From the NCBI RefSeq assembly GCF_000058485.1, contig NC_008278.1, forward strand, positions 2,164,962-2,228,961: DNA of 64,000 bases, given 5' to 3'. The position numbers were made by a program, and so were the translations under genes. Position 1 is the stretch's first letter, and each line of letters begins with the position of its first letter. The notes beneath the pieces were generated by a model. It saw only the letters and a list, made by a program, of their open reading frames with translations, had not been told where the DNA came from and ran no database searches. Below are positions 20,658 to 34,422 of the stretch, piece by piece. The stretch comes from Frankia alni ACN14a. GTDB lineage: Bacteria; Actinomycetota; Actinomycetes; Frankiales; Frankiaceae.

Positions 20658-20993
20658 CCGGCCTCGACCGTTCGGCGTCCCGTGATGCCCGCCGGCCGAC
20701 GCCCGTCGGCGCGAATCCGGCCGCGTCCGGCCTGGCGCCGGATTGTCGGTGCCGACCGGTAGCCTCGACTCAGCATCAAGGACCCATGGATATCCGGGCT
20801 CCGACGCCTCGCGATGTCGGATCTCGGGGACCGGACCCAGGGCGACCGGGCGGGCCAGATCTTCGGGACTCCCATCCATGATCGTTGGAGGGCCTGTCCT
20901 CGGGAGGTCGCCGCGCGCGGCCCGGTGCCGGACCGTGGGTGGGGCGCCCCGCCCCGCTCGTGACCGTGACAGCGAAAAGCCGAGGCTCACCCG
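20658..20993. other. 336-base leader region before glyQS
   Basis: No gene is seen. CATGGAT (20785-20791) and ATCCATG (20874-20880) are complementary and enclose a hairpin CCGAC-N10-GTCGG (20801-20820), so the transcript could fold. I looked for a T-box and found no matching core sequence. Confidence 0.35.
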
Positions 20994-24203
<3,210 letters not shown>

Positions 24204-24363
24204 TACGGCAGGGAGTGAAACGGCGGGCACAGATCCGGCGGGCACCGATGCGGTGGGCGCAGGCCGCCCCGCCGTACGGTCACCCGCGAAAGAACCAGGA
24301 CAAACGGGCGCATAGGCCGCGCTGTGTCGGATAGCCCGCGACGGGGGGCTACTGTTCCATCGC

Positions 24364-25050
24364 GTGGGTCTGTCCCGTCCTAGCCTCGCTGTCCATCCGT
24401 TTCGCGCGACCTGGTACCAGGTGCCCTGGTGGCGGTGGGCGATCCGGGCTGTGGCCGCGGTCGTCGCCGCCATCGTGATCCTCACTGTGGTGACGTTCGT
24501 TCAGGTGTGGTGGGTGGGCCGGGAGGATCACCGGCCCACCTCCGACACCCTGGTCGTCCTCGGGGCCTCGCAGTACGACGGGCGTCCCTCGGCGGTCTTC
24601 GCGGCCCGGCTCGACCACGCCCTGGAGCTCTACCGGCAGGGCGTCGCACCCAACGTGATCACGATCGGCGGCAAGCAGCCCGGCGACCGCTACACCGAGG
24701 CCGAGGCAGGCGCCGCCTACCTGCGCCGCCGGGGCGTTCCGGCCGATCGGGTGATCGTCGTCCCGGAGGGTTCGGACACCCTCGGTTCGCTGACCGCCGT
24801 CGCGGGGGTCATGAACACCCGGCACTGGCGGTCGACCGTCCTGGTCACCGATCCCCCGCACAGCCTGCGGTCCCGGACGATGGCACGCGACCTCGGGCTG
24901 GACGCGACCACGTCGCCGGTGACCCGCGGCCCGGCCGTCCACGGCTTCGACACCAAGGTCCGCTACATCATTCGCGAGGGCATCGGCTACCGCTGGTACC
25001 AGCTCTTCCACCGGGCCTCGCCGCCCTCGGCGACCACGCGGGCGGTCTGA
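24364..25050 (+). CDS. DUF218 (YdcF/SanA-like) membrane-anchored protein
   Basis: 228 residues with one N-terminal membrane segment (about 24-46: WWRWAIRAVAAVVAAIVILT) followed by a DUF218 domain outside the membrane (TLVVLGASQYDGRPSAVFAARLDHALELY, ITIGGKQPGDRYTEAEAG). Members of this family have been linked to the cell envelope and vancomycin sensitivity in other bacteria, but the reaction is not known. GTG at 24364. It stands alone between glyQS and transketolase. Confidence 0.82.
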   Translation: MGLSRPSLAVHPFRATWYQVPWWRWAIRAVAAVVAAIVILTVVTFVQVWWVGREDHRPTSDTLVVLGASQYDGRPSAVFAARLDHALELYRQGVAPNVITIGGKQPGDRYTEAEAGAAYLRRRGVPADRVIVVPEGSDTLGSLTAVAGVMNTRHWRSTVLVTDPPHSLRSRTMARDLGLDATTSPVTRGPAVHGFDTKVRYIIREGIGYRWYQLFHRASPPSATTRAV

Positions 25051-25421
25051 GCTCGGGCCACAGACACCGGGTACCGGACAGGCCCGCCGCCGGCACCGAC
25101 CGGCTCGGCACCTTCCGGCCTGTGGGTGGCCGCCCGCCGGGCCGGCCACGCGCGGGCGGGCGGCGGTGGGCAGCGGCGGGGCGGCGGAGGTCACGCGACG
25201 GCCGGCCGGGCGACATCAAGTGTTTCTGACGATGTGACCTACCCGCAGCTTGTTCGACCCTCTTCGGTGGTCACCCGCGCTGGTACGGTTCGGATCGCCG
25301 GGTGAGAGGGTAGTGCGACAAGCGGCAGTGACGCAAGGCGGCGGAAGCGGCCACCCGACGCGTGCGACAACACCCCGGAAATCACCTTCCGCGAGTGTAA
25401 CGACTTCCTAAGGAGACTGGT
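25051..25421. other. 371-base region before transketolase
   Basis: The first half is low-complexity Gly/Ala-codon-like DNA without a supported gene. The second half (from about 25,230) is less GC-rich and probably holds the transketolase promoter, but I cannot place -35 and -10 boxes with confidence. AAGGAG lies just before the start. Confidence 0.4.
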
Positions 25422-27296
25422 GTGGCAACTCCCGTATCCGAGAGTGCGGTCGGGACGGCCGATCTGGAGACAGTCCGGGAACTCGCGCAGCAGTTGCGGG
25501 TCGACTCGGTGCGCAGCAGCACCTCGGCCGGCTCCGGGCACCCCACCTCTTCCATGTCCGCCGCGGACGTGCTGGCCACCCTCGTGGCCCGGCACCTGCG
25601 CTACGACTGGGACAACCCCGAGGACCCGGCGAACGACCACCTGATCTTCTCCAAGGGGCACGCCTCGCCGCTGATCTACTCGATCTTCAAGGCGGTCGGG
25701 GTCGTCAGCGACACCGAGCTCGTCAACGGCTACCGCCGCTTCGGCGAGCGGTTGCAGGGTCACCCCACCCCGATCCTGCCCTGGGTCGACGTCGCCACCG
25801 GGTCGCTCGGGCAGGGCCTGCCCGACGGTGTGGGGGTGGCGCTCGCCGGGAAGTACCTGGACAAGGTGCCCTACCGCGTCTGGGTGATCTGCGGTGACAG
25901 CGAGATGGCGGAGGGGTCGGTCTGGGAGGCGCTGGACAAGGCCTCCTACTACAACCTGTCGAATCTGATCGCGATCGTCGACGTCAACCGGCTCGGCCAG
26001 CGTGGCCCCACCGAGCTCGGCTGGGATCTCGACACCTACGCCAAGCGGGTCGAGTCGTTCGGTGCGCGGGCGGTCGTCATCGACGGTCACGACATCGCCG
26101 CGATCGACGAGGCGCTCGCCGGGGCCGAGGACGCGACCCGGCCGACCGTCATCCTCGCCCGTACCCACAAGGGCGCCGGCTTCTCGGAGACGTCGGACAA
26201 GGAGGGCTGGCACGGCAAGCCCTTCCCCGAGGACATGGCCAAGCGTGCCATCGCCGAGCTCGGCGGCGAGCGCAACCTGCGCATCCGCGGCCCGGTGCCG
26301 GGGCCGGACTTCCCGCGGCCGGAGCCGATCAGCCGGCCGGCGATCACCCTGCCCAGCTACGAGCTCGGCGCCAAGGTCGCCACCCGGCGGGCCTACGGGC
26401 AGGCGCTGGCCGCCCTCGGGGCGCGCACCGACGTCGTCGCCCTCGACGCCGAGGTCAGCAACTCGACGTACTCCGAGGACTTCGGCAAGGCGTACCCGGA
26501 CCGGTTCTTCGAGATCTTCATCGCCGAGCAGCAGCTCGTCGCGGCGGCGGTCGGCCTGTCGGTGCGCGGCTACGTGCCGTTCGCCTCCACCTTCGCCGCC
26601 TTCTTCTCCCGTGCCTACGACTTCATCCGGATGGCGGCGATCTCCCAGGCCGACATCCGGTTGTCCGGCAGCCACGCCGGGGTGGAGATCGGCGCGGACG
26701 GTCCGTCGCAGATGGCGCTGGAGGACCTGGCGATGATGCGGGCCGTCGGCGGATCGACGGTGCTCTACCCGAGCGACGCGACGTCCGCCGCCAAGCTCGT
26801 CGCGGCGATGGCCGACCTGTCCGGGGTGAGCTACCTGCGTACCACCCGCGGCGCCTACCCGGTGCTCTATGGTCCGGACGAGCCGTTCGCCCCCGGCGGC
26901 TCCAAGGTGCTGCGCCGTTCGGACGGCGACACCGTCACGCTCATCGGTGCTGGTGTCACCCTGCATCAGGCCCTGGCCGCCGCCGACACGCTCGCCGCGG
27001 AGGGGGTCGCCGCCCGGGTGATCGACCTCTACTCGGTCAAGCCCGTCGACGCCGCGACCCTGCTCGAAGCCGCCCGGGCCACCGGGGGGCGCATCGTCGT
27101 CGCCGAGGACCACTACCCGGAGGGCGGACTGGCCAGCGCCGTGCTCGGGGCGCTGGACGACAGCGGGCTGCCGCTGTCCGTTCGCCATCTCGCGGTGCGC
27201 GCACTGCCCGGTTCGGGCACGCCCGAGGAGCTCCTCGACGCCGCCGGCATCTCGGCGAAGCACATCGTCGAGGCGGCCCGCGACCTGCTGCGCTGA
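25422..27296 (+). CDS. tkt: Transketolase
   Basis: 624 residues. It has HPTSSMSAADVLATLV, FSKGHASPLIYS, a thiamine-diphosphate motif starting GDSEMAEGSVWEALDKA (near residue 157), and a pyrimidine-binding half beginning near residue 310. It transfers two-carbon units in the pentose phosphate pathway. The length is like the short (about 620 residue) transketolases of animals and some bacteria rather than the about 660-700 residue E. coli type. GTG at 25422 follows AAGGAG by 7 bases. Confidence 0.93.
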   Translation: MATPVSESAVGTADLETVRELAQQLRVDSVRSSTSAGSGHPTSSMSAADVLATLVARHLRYDWDNPEDPANDHLIFSKGHASPLIYSIFKAVGVVSDTELVNGYRRFGERLQGHPTPILPWVDVATGSLGQGLPDGVGVALAGKYLDKVPYRVWVICGDSEMAEGSVWEALDKASYYNLSNLIAIVDVNRLGQRGPTELGWDLDTYAKRVESFGARAVVIDGHDIAAIDEALAGAEDATRPTVILARTHKGAGFSETSDKEGWHGKPFPEDMAKRAIAELGGERNLRIRGPVPGPDFPRPEPISRPAITLPSYELGAKVATRRAYGQALAALGARTDVVALDAEVSNSTYSEDFGKAYPDRFFEIFIAEQQLVAAAVGLSVRGYVPFASTFAAFFSRAYDFIRMAAISQADIRLSGSHAGVEIGADGPSQMALEDLAMMRAVGGSTVLYPSDATSAAKLVAAMADLSGVSYLRTTRGAYPVLYGPDEPFAPGGSKVLRRSDGDTVTLIGAGVTLHQALAAADTLAAEGVAARVIDLYSVKPVDAATLLEAARATGGRIVVAEDHYPEGGLASAVLGALDDSGLPLSVRHLAVRALPGSGTPEELLDAAGISAKHIVEAARDLLR

Positions 27297-27301
27297 CGGT
27301 C

Positions 27302-27328
27302 CCCCGGCGGCGCGTGGCGCCGCCGGGG
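27302..27328. terminator. Perfect 12-base-pair hairpin after transketolase
   Basis: CCCCGGCGGCGC, loop GTG, GCGCCGCCGGGG. It starts 6 bases after the transketolase stop. No T-run follows, as is common in high-GC actinobacteria. It may act for both strands. Confidence 0.6.
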
Positions 27329-27354
27329 AGGACCGCCGAGAAGGGGCCGAGACG

Positions 27355-27393
27355 GCAGCGGGGCCGGGGGACGTCACCCCCCGGCCCCGCTGC
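27355..27393. terminator. Perfect 16-base-pair hairpin between convergent genes
   Basis: GCAGCGGGGCCGGGGG, loop ACGTCAC, then its exact complement. It lies between the transketolase stop and the stop of the minus-strand PH-domain gene, so it could end both transcripts. Confidence 0.6.
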
Positions 27394-27510
27394 CATCGTC
27401 ACGCCCGTGGCCGCGTCGACCCGGGCCCGGCCGCCGTCACGCGTCCAGAAGAGCCCGGCGACGCGACCACCCCGCGTCGTCCCCCGCGGGTGAGTTCCGT
27501 ACCGCCGCTG

Positions 27511-28050
27511 TCAGTCGTCCCCGGCCGGCGACGGCGCCCCACCGAAGGTCATGTCGACCAGGGTGAGGTAGAGCCGGTCCGGTCGCGGCAAGAACTGGAT
27601 CTTGGATAGTGCCTGGTCCTGACCGGCGGACTCGACCACGAACTCGCCGTAACCGAGCAGCCGGCCCAGCGGATCCCGGTTGTAGGTCAGATCGGTGATC
27701 TTGGACAGCGGCATCGTCTGGACCTTGCGAAAGAAGATCCCCGACACCTTCAGCAGCCGCTTGTCGGTGATCATCAGATGATCGAACTGCCAGTCGGCGA
27801 CCTTCCAGAGCATCCGCAAGATCATGAAGAGCGCGAAGTACCACAACAGTGTGGTGATGAAGCCCGCGTCGACGTCCTGCGCGGCGAACAGGATGTTCGC
27901 CACCAGGGCGAGCAGCACCGCACCCAGGGTCTGGAGGAAGACGGGAAGCAGGACGGCCCAGTGCAGCCGCACCATCATCACCAGGCGTTCCTGCGACGCC
28001 AGGTACTTGGTGTCGCGCTGGGCCGGATCCGGGAGCTGAAGTCTCACCAC
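27511..28050 (-). CDS. Bacterial PH-domain (DUF304-like) membrane protein
   Basis: 179 residues. After a short soluble start (VVRLQLPDPAQRDTKYL, ERLVMMVRLHW) come two hydrophobic hairpin segments (about 30-75), then a PH-like domain (DHLMITDKRLLKVSGIFFRKVQTMPLSKITDLTY). Such proteins sit in the inner membrane with the domain in the cytoplasm; the role is unknown. The start is GTG at 28050 or 28047, with no strong ribosome site; the frame continues further upstream without family features. Confidence 0.75.
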   Translation of the reverse strand: MVRLQLPDPAQRDTKYLASQERLVMMVRLHWAVLLPVFLQTLGAVLLALVANILFAAQDVDAGFITTLLWYFALFMILRMLWKVADWQFDHLMITDKRLLKVSGIFFRKVQTMPLSKITDLTYNRDPLGRLLGYGEFVVESAGQDQALSKIQFLPRPDRLYLTLVDMTFGGAPSPAGDD

Positions 28051-28090
28051 GTCCGCAGTGTCCCAGACATGAGGGCCGCCTGGGCGGGCA

Positions 28091-28246
28091 TTACAGAGCG
28101 GTGTCGGTGACGAACGTGGACACCCCGTCAGCCCATGACTGCAACCATCCGAACACGCGGTCGATGATACTTGCTGCACTGTTGGGTGCGGTCACCACGA
28201 AGAAGATGACGAACGCGATCGCGCCATACTTGATGATCTTGTCCAC
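28091..28246 (-). CDS. 51-residue single-pass membrane protein
   Basis: Encodes VDKIIKYGAIAFVIFFVVTA followed by an amphipathic C-terminus (DRVFGWLQSWADGVSTFV). GGAGG lies 7 bases before the GTG start, and the codon third positions are mostly G or C. The hydrophobic segment is about residues 8-20. It lies between the PH-domain gene and dgt. Function unknown; I know of short proteins of this shape near dgt in related genomes only as hypothetical proteins. Confidence 0.7.
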   Translation of the reverse strand: MDKIIKYGAIAFVIFFVVTAPNSAASIIDRVFGWLQSWADGVSTFVTDTAL

Positions 28247-28264
28247 GGCGGGCCTCCGGGCCGA

Positions 28265-28292
28265 TTGGTGAAGGGTGCGCACAAAGTATCGT
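28265..28292 (+). promoter_or_regulatory. Possible dgt promoter
   Basis: TTGGTG (28265-28270), 16 bases, TATCGT (28287-28292), 48 bases before the dgt start. Both boxes depart from consensus, so this is tentative. Confidence 0.3.
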
Positions 28293-28340
28293 CGCTGCGA
28301 TCGGCCGAGGTCCCCGAATCGCGCCGATACGCTCAACCTC

Positions 28341-29603
28341 GTGGTCGGTGAGTGGTATGACGCTTCGGATACGGTCCGTCGGGTCTCGGAACGCCCGAAG
28401 GCTACACCGCAGCCGCGGTCCCCGTTCGCCCGGGATCGGGCGCGGGTGCTGCACTCCAGCGCGCTGCGCCGGCTGGCGGGAAAGACGCAGGTCGTAGGCC
28501 CGCTCGACGACGATTTCCCGCGCACTCGGCTCACCCACTCGCTCGAGACCGCCCAGGTGGGGCGGGAACTCGCGGCGGAGCTGGGAGCCGATGCGGACCT
28601 CGTCGATGCGGCGTGCCTCGCACACGACCTCGGACATCCCCCTTTCGGGCACAACGGTGAGCTGGCGCTGGACGAGGCGGCGGCGGCCTGCGGCGGGTTC
28701 GAGGGCAATGCGCAGAGCCTGCGGGAGCTGACGAGACTGGAGGTGAAGATCGTTGACGACGAGGGGCGCAGCGCGGGGCTGAACCTGACGCGCGCGAGCC
28801 TGGACGCCGCGACCAAGTACCCGTGGGCGCGCCGGGACGCCCCGCCGGAGCATGGCGGCAAGTTCGGCGCGTACGACGACGACCTGGCCGTGCTGGAGTG
28901 GGTGCGCGCGGGGGCCCCGCCGGGGCGGCGGTGCTTCGAGTCCCAGATCATGGACTGGGCCGACGACGTCGCCTACTCGGTCCACGACCTCGAGGACGGC
29001 GTCGTCGGCGGGCACATCGAGCTGGCCGCGCTCGACGACCCGGGGCACCGCGAGGAGCTGGCGGTCGCCACCGCACAGCGCTATCCGGGCGCCTCGGCGG
29101 CGGCGGTGTCGGCGGCGCTGGACACGCTGCGTGCCCAACCCTGGTGGATCCGTTCGGAGATCACGTCGGCCCGCGGCCAGGCGGCGCTGCGGGCGATGAC
29201 GAGCGAGCTGATCGCGCGGTTCTCCCGGGCGGCGGTGCGGACGACGCGGGAGCGCCATCCCGGGGGGCCGCTGCGGCGCTACGGCGCGGACCTGGCGGTG
29301 GATGCCGCCACAGTGGCGGAATGTGCCGCCCTCAAGGGGGTCACCGCGTGGTACGTCATGGAGCGGCCGGGTGCGCGGACCCGGCAGGCTCGGCAGCGGG
29401 AGGTCGTCGCCGAACTCGTGGACCTGCTGCTGCGGGGCGCCCCGCGGTCACTGGATCCGTCGTTGCGGGCTCGTTTCGAGCAGGCTCCGGACGACGCCGC
29501 CCGGCTGCGGGTGGTCGTCGACCAGGTGGCCCGGCTGACCGATGCGAGTGCCGAGCGGCGGCACGCCGCGCTGCGCGGGCAACCGGTGCACCGTGTGCTC
29601 TGA
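28341..29603 (+). CDS. dgt: dNTP triphosphohydrolase, Dgt family (HD domain)
   Basis: 420 residues with the HD motif: RLTHSLETAQVGRELA supplies the first His (about residue 65), and HDLGHPPFGHNGE the HD pair (about 95). The enzyme removes triphosphate from deoxynucleotides, in many species preferring dGTP. GTG at 28341 starts VVGEWYDASD. It is upstream of dnaG, the conserved actinobacterial order. Confidence 0.92.
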   Translation: MVGEWYDASDTVRRVSERPKATPQPRSPFARDRARVLHSSALRRLAGKTQVVGPLDDDFPRTRLTHSLETAQVGRELAAELGADADLVDAACLAHDLGHPPFGHNGELALDEAAAACGGFEGNAQSLRELTRLEVKIVDDEGRSAGLNLTRASLDAATKYPWARRDAPPEHGGKFGAYDDDLAVLEWVRAGAPPGRRCFESQIMDWADDVAYSVHDLEDGVVGGHIELAALDDPGHREELAVATAQRYPGASAAAVSAALDTLRAQPWWIRSEITSARGQAALRAMTSELIARFSRAAVRTTRERHPGGPLRRYGADLAVDAATVAECAALKGVTAWYVMERPGARTRQARQREVVAELVDLLLRGAPRSLDPSLRARFEQAPDDAARLRVVVDQVARLTDASAERRHAALRGQPVHRVL

Positions 29604-30052
29604 GCGGCCCGATCGCCGGTCGGCGGCCGCCCGCGGCGGGCGAGGGTGGCGTCGTGGCGGCCGGCGCGTCCGGGGCGGTGCGGGGTCCCCCGCGGGGGTG
29701 ATCGTCGTACCCTCGGCAGGGGGAGCGGACCCGTCCGCGTCCGGGGTAGGGGCGCATCCCCCGACGGAGGGAGGGCCGCCACGGCCGGGCGCGAGGCCGC
29801 CGGCTCGGCCCGAGATGCAGGTGGCGGCCATTGTCCTCAACATTCCCGTGGCATGATCGGCACTGTCGTGCTTACGACACGTACCATCGCACCGGTAGGA
29901 CCGATGTGAGCGGCGTCGCGGCCGACATCGGCCGGGGGTACGGCGACGGCGCCGTGGCGATCGGCTCCGCGGGAACGGGATGGCGCACTACTGGCGGGCG
30001 TTCTGCCCCGGGCGAGGTACCTCTCGCCCGACACGGACGAGGGGAGGGACGG
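29604..30052. other. 449-base region between dgt and dnaG
   Basis: The first 200 bases are GC-rich without a supported gene. At 29864-29879 TGTCGT-GCTT-ACGACA is a 6+6 inverted repeat that could be an operator. TTGTCC near 29831 may be a -35 element, but no clear -10 follows. GGGGAGGG at 30041-30048 is the dnaG ribosome site. Confidence 0.4.
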
Positions 30053-31931
30053 GTGGCCGGACGAATCCGTGACGCCGACGTCGCCCTGGTCCGGGAGCGC
30101 TCGCCGATCGCGGACGTCGTCTCCGAACACGTCCAGTTGCGCCCGGCGGGGCGCAACGAGCTGGTCGGGCTGTGCCCGTTCCACGAGGAGAAGTCACCCT
30201 CCTTCTACGTCAACGTGGCCACCGGCCTGTTCCACTGCTTCGGCTGCCAGCAGGGTGGCGACGTCTACTCCTTCGTCCGCGAGATCGACGGGCTGAGTTT
30301 CCGGGAGGCCGCCGAGCGGCTGGCCCGCCGCGCCGGGGTCACGCTGACCTTCGAGGGCGGCGGCACCACGGACCGGACCGTGTCCAGCCAGCGCCAGCGG
30401 TTGCTGGAGGCGCACCGGATCGCGGCGGAGTTCTACGCCGAGCAGCTTGGCGGTCACCCCTCGGCCCGCGCCGGCTGGGACTTCCTCACCGCCCGGGGCT
30501 TCGACCTGACCGCGGCGCAGCGCTTCGGCGTCGGCTATGCCGCGACCGGCTGGGACACGCTCACCCGCCACCTGCTGTCGCGCCGCTTCACCGGCGAGGA
30601 GCTCGTGCTCGGGGGGCTGTCCAAACAGGGAGCCCGCGGGGGCCTGATCGATCGGTTCCACCACCGGCTCATGTGGCCGATCCGCGACCTGGCCGGCGAG
30701 GTGGTCGGCTTCGGCGGGCGCCGCCTCGCCGAGGACGGCTCGCCGAACGCCGGTCCGAAGTACCTCAACTCGCCCGAGACACCGCTGTTCAAGAAGGCGA
30801 GCCTGCTCTACGGGGCGGAGCTGGCCCGCCGCGACATCGCCCGGCGCTACCAGGTCGTGGTGGTCGAAGGCTACACCGACGTGATGGCCTGCCACCTCGC
30901 CGGGGTCACCACGGCCGTGGCCACCTGTGGCACCGCCTTCGGTCCGGAGCATGTCGGGGTGGTGCGCCGGCTGCTCATGGACTCCGACGAGCGTCGCGGC
31001 GAGGTGATCTTCACCTTCGACGGCGACGCCGCCGGCCAGAAGGCGGCCCTGCGGGCGTTCGAGCACGAGGAACGCTTTGCCACCCAGACGTTCGTCGCGG
31101 TGGAGCCCACCGGGCTCGATCCGTGCGAGCTGTGGATGCGCGGCGGTGACGCCGCCGTGCGCGAGCTGGTCGCCCGCCGCGTCCCGCTGGTGGAGTTCGC
31201 GATCCGCGGGGTGCTCGCCCGCTACGACCTCGACACCACCGAGGGCCGCCTCGCCGCGCTGGACGCCGCCGCCCCGCTGATCAACCGGATCAAGGACGCC
31301 GGCCTGCGCCATCGCCACGCGGTGAACCTGGACCGCTGGCTGGGCTTCCTCGACGAGCGGTTCGTGGCGCGCCGGGTCGCCGAGCACCGGGAGCAGCAGA
31401 CGGGCGGCCGGTCCGCCGCCGTCGCCTCGGCGGTGGGCCGCCGGGAGCCCGCCGCAACCGACCCGACCGTCATCGTGGAGCGTGAGGCACTCAAACTCGC
31501 GGTCCAGTTTCCGGGACTTGCAGGGCCGATGTTCGACACGCTGGCCCCGGAGATGTTCACTGTTCCCGCGCACCGCGCCGTCCGCGAGCTCATCTCCGGT
31601 CTCGGTGGGGTGGGCGGGGGGCTGGCGAGGACCGGCGACGTCGCCGCGTGGGTGACGGAGCTGTCCGCGGCGGCGACGGAGGAGGGGCTGCGACGTTTCG
31701 TCACCGCTCTCGCCGTGGAAAGGGTGCTCTGCGACCGCGATGTGGATGATCGTTATGTCGACGAACAGATGTCACGCGTACAGGAGTTGCATGTGACACG
31801 TCGGATCACCGACCTGAAGTCGCGCGTGCAGCGGCTCAACCCGGTGGTCGACGCCGAGGCCTTCAACCGTGCTTACGGTGAGCTGATCGCTTTGGAACAG
31901 CACAAGCATCAACTCCGGGAGCGGGGCGTAG

Positions 31932-31942
<11 letters not shown>
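30053..31942 (+). CDS. dnaG: DNA primase DnaG
   Basis: 629 residues. The zinc-binding CHC2 domain has C41, H44, C62 and C65 (CPFHEE and CFGCQQGGD). The Toprim core has VVEGYTDVM near residue 269 and the acidic FDGDAAG. A C-terminal helicase-binding domain completes the protein. It makes RNA primers for replication. The GTG at 30053 follows GGGGAGGG by 5 bases, which decides it over longer frames. Its stop overlaps the rpoD reading frame if that starts at 31932. Confidence 0.95.
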
Positions 31943-33161
<1,219 letters not shown>

Positions 33162-33170
33162 ACGCGCCTG

Positions 33171-33217
33171 CGTGGCCACCCGGGTTGTTGACCCTGTGTG
33201 GTCACGTTATTACTCTT
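33171..33217 (+). terminator. Probable rpoD terminator
   Basis: CGTGGCCAC pairs with GTGGTCACG (9 pairs, one G-T), with an inner GGGT-TGTTG-ACCC hairpin, followed by TTATTACTCTT. It starts 9 bases after the rpoD stop. TTGACC (33188-33193) and TACTCT (33211-33216), 17 bases apart, could alternatively be read as a promoter for the next gene. Confidence 0.55.
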
Positions 33218-33326
33218 GGCTAGTATCGGTGTCCTGATCCTCGATGGTTGCTGTCCATCGATGCTCGTCGGCCCGGTGCGCGGCGGCACAGTCGGTGCCG
33301 TCTGTCCGGCCGAGAGGATGGCGAGC

Positions 33327-34295
33327 ATGGCTGGCAGGGGATCCACCGTCGTACGCCGGCTACGCCCGCTGGCGGGATTCGCCGTGGCGACAGCCGGTGC
33401 GCAGAACTTCCTCGGCGCTCGATGGGTGCCCGCGCTGCTGGCCGTGACCCCGGCCGGGCGGCGCCCGCAGGTCGCGCTGCGCCTGCTGGCCTGGAGCCCG
33501 CACTACTTTCAGCCCGGCGAGCATGACCGTCACGCCGCGGCCGAGCGCAACCGGCGCACCCGGCAGGTGCTCGCCGACGAGGTGCTCGGCCGTTACCTGC
33601 AGGCGGACGACGATGTCCTCGACGTCGGCTGCGGCCCCGGCTATCTGGCCGCGGCCGTGGCGCCACGGGTCCACTCGGTGACCGCTGTCGACGTCTCCCG
33701 CGGGGCGCTGGCCTGCGCGCGCGTGTTGAACCCGGCGCCCAACCTGGACTACGTCACCGTCGACGAGTTCATCCGCGGTGGCCGTGACGTCGATGTCGTC
33801 TACTCCGTCGCGGTCGTGCAGCACCTCACCGACGAGGTGTTCGCGCGCGCACTGCGTGGTTGGCACGCCGCGCTGCGCCCCGGCGGCCGGCTGCTCGTGC
33901 ACGTGGTCGTCGACGACCCCCGCTGGCGGACCGAGGCGCAGTGGCGCGCCGAACGGGGGCTGGCGGGCCGGTTGAAGCTCCGGTTCGCGCTGAACTGCTT
34001 CGGCCGCAGCGCCGACCAGGTGCGCCGACTCGTGACGGCGGCCGGATTCGGCGAACTGGAGCTCGTTCCGGTGGCCTCGCTCGCCGATGTCGACGACGAC
34101 GTCGCCGGTCAGCATCTGCTGGTCGCCCGACGCCTCGACGTGGGAGCGGCGCCCGTGGCGACGCCGTCGCGCGGGCTCACGGTGCCGGCCCAGGCGACGC
34201 CCGTCGAGCCGTTCGACCTGGAGCCGTTCGACCTGGAGCCGCTCGAGCTGGAGTCCATCGCTCCGGCGACCGCGGACACCGACCGGACCCACTGA
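33327..34295 (+). CDS. Class I SAM-dependent methyltransferase
   Basis: 322 residues. Motif I is VLDVGCGPGYLA (near residue 98), followed by VTAVDVSRGALA and LRPGGRLLVHV, so it is a type 11-like methyltransferase. N-terminal residues 1-50 are basic. The C-terminus ends with repeats PFDLEPFDLEPLELE. The ATG at 33327 follows GAGAGG by 8 bases. It begins the glycan locus; a role in modifying a glycan or lipid is inferred from context only. Confidence 0.78.
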   Translation: MAGRGSTVVRRLRPLAGFAVATAGAQNFLGARWVPALLAVTPAGRRPQVALRLLAWSPHYFQPGEHDRHAAAERNRRTRQVLADEVLGRYLQADDDVLDVGCGPGYLAAAVAPRVHSVTAVDVSRGALACARVLNPAPNLDYVTVDEFIRGGRDVDVVYSVAVVQHLTDEVFARALRGWHAALRPGGRLLVHVVVDDPRWRTEAQWRAERGLAGRLKLRFALNCFGRSADQVRRLVTAAGFGELELVPVASLADVDDDVAGQHLLVARRLDVGAAPVATPSRGLTVPAQATPVEPFDLEPFDLEPLELESIAPATADTDRTH

Positions 34296-34360
34296 GCGAC
34301 CGGACCCGCTGAGCGACCGGACCCGCCGAGCGACCGGACTCGCCGAGCGCCCCGATCCGC
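34293..34360. repeat. Four-copy 17-base tandem repeat overlapping a stop codon
   Basis: TGAGCGACCGGACCCGC twice, then CGAGCGACCGGACTCGC and CGAGCGCCCCGATCCGC. The first TGA is the stop codon of the methyltransferase gene. Confidence 0.8.
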
Positions 34361-34422
34361 GGGTCCGCCGCGGCGGGAGCGGTGGAGCACGGCCACGCCC
34401 GCCGGGTCCGCCGCGAGCGCGA

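Noticed and set aside
20658-20993. T-box riboswitch for glyQS
   Set aside because: Some pairing exists (CATGGAT/ATCCATG), but I found no AGGGTGGNACCGCG-like core and no clear specifier stem. An Infernal search with the T-box model would settle it.
29864-29879. LexA (SOS) box before dnaG
   Set aside because: TGTCGT-N4-ACGACA does not match the actinobacterial GAAC-N4-GTTC core.
33188-33216. Sigma-70 promoter TTGACC-17-TACTCT for the downstream methyltransferase
   Set aside because: The same bases form a better-supported hairpin and T-rich tail for rpoD; both readings remain possible, so no separate promoter was called.
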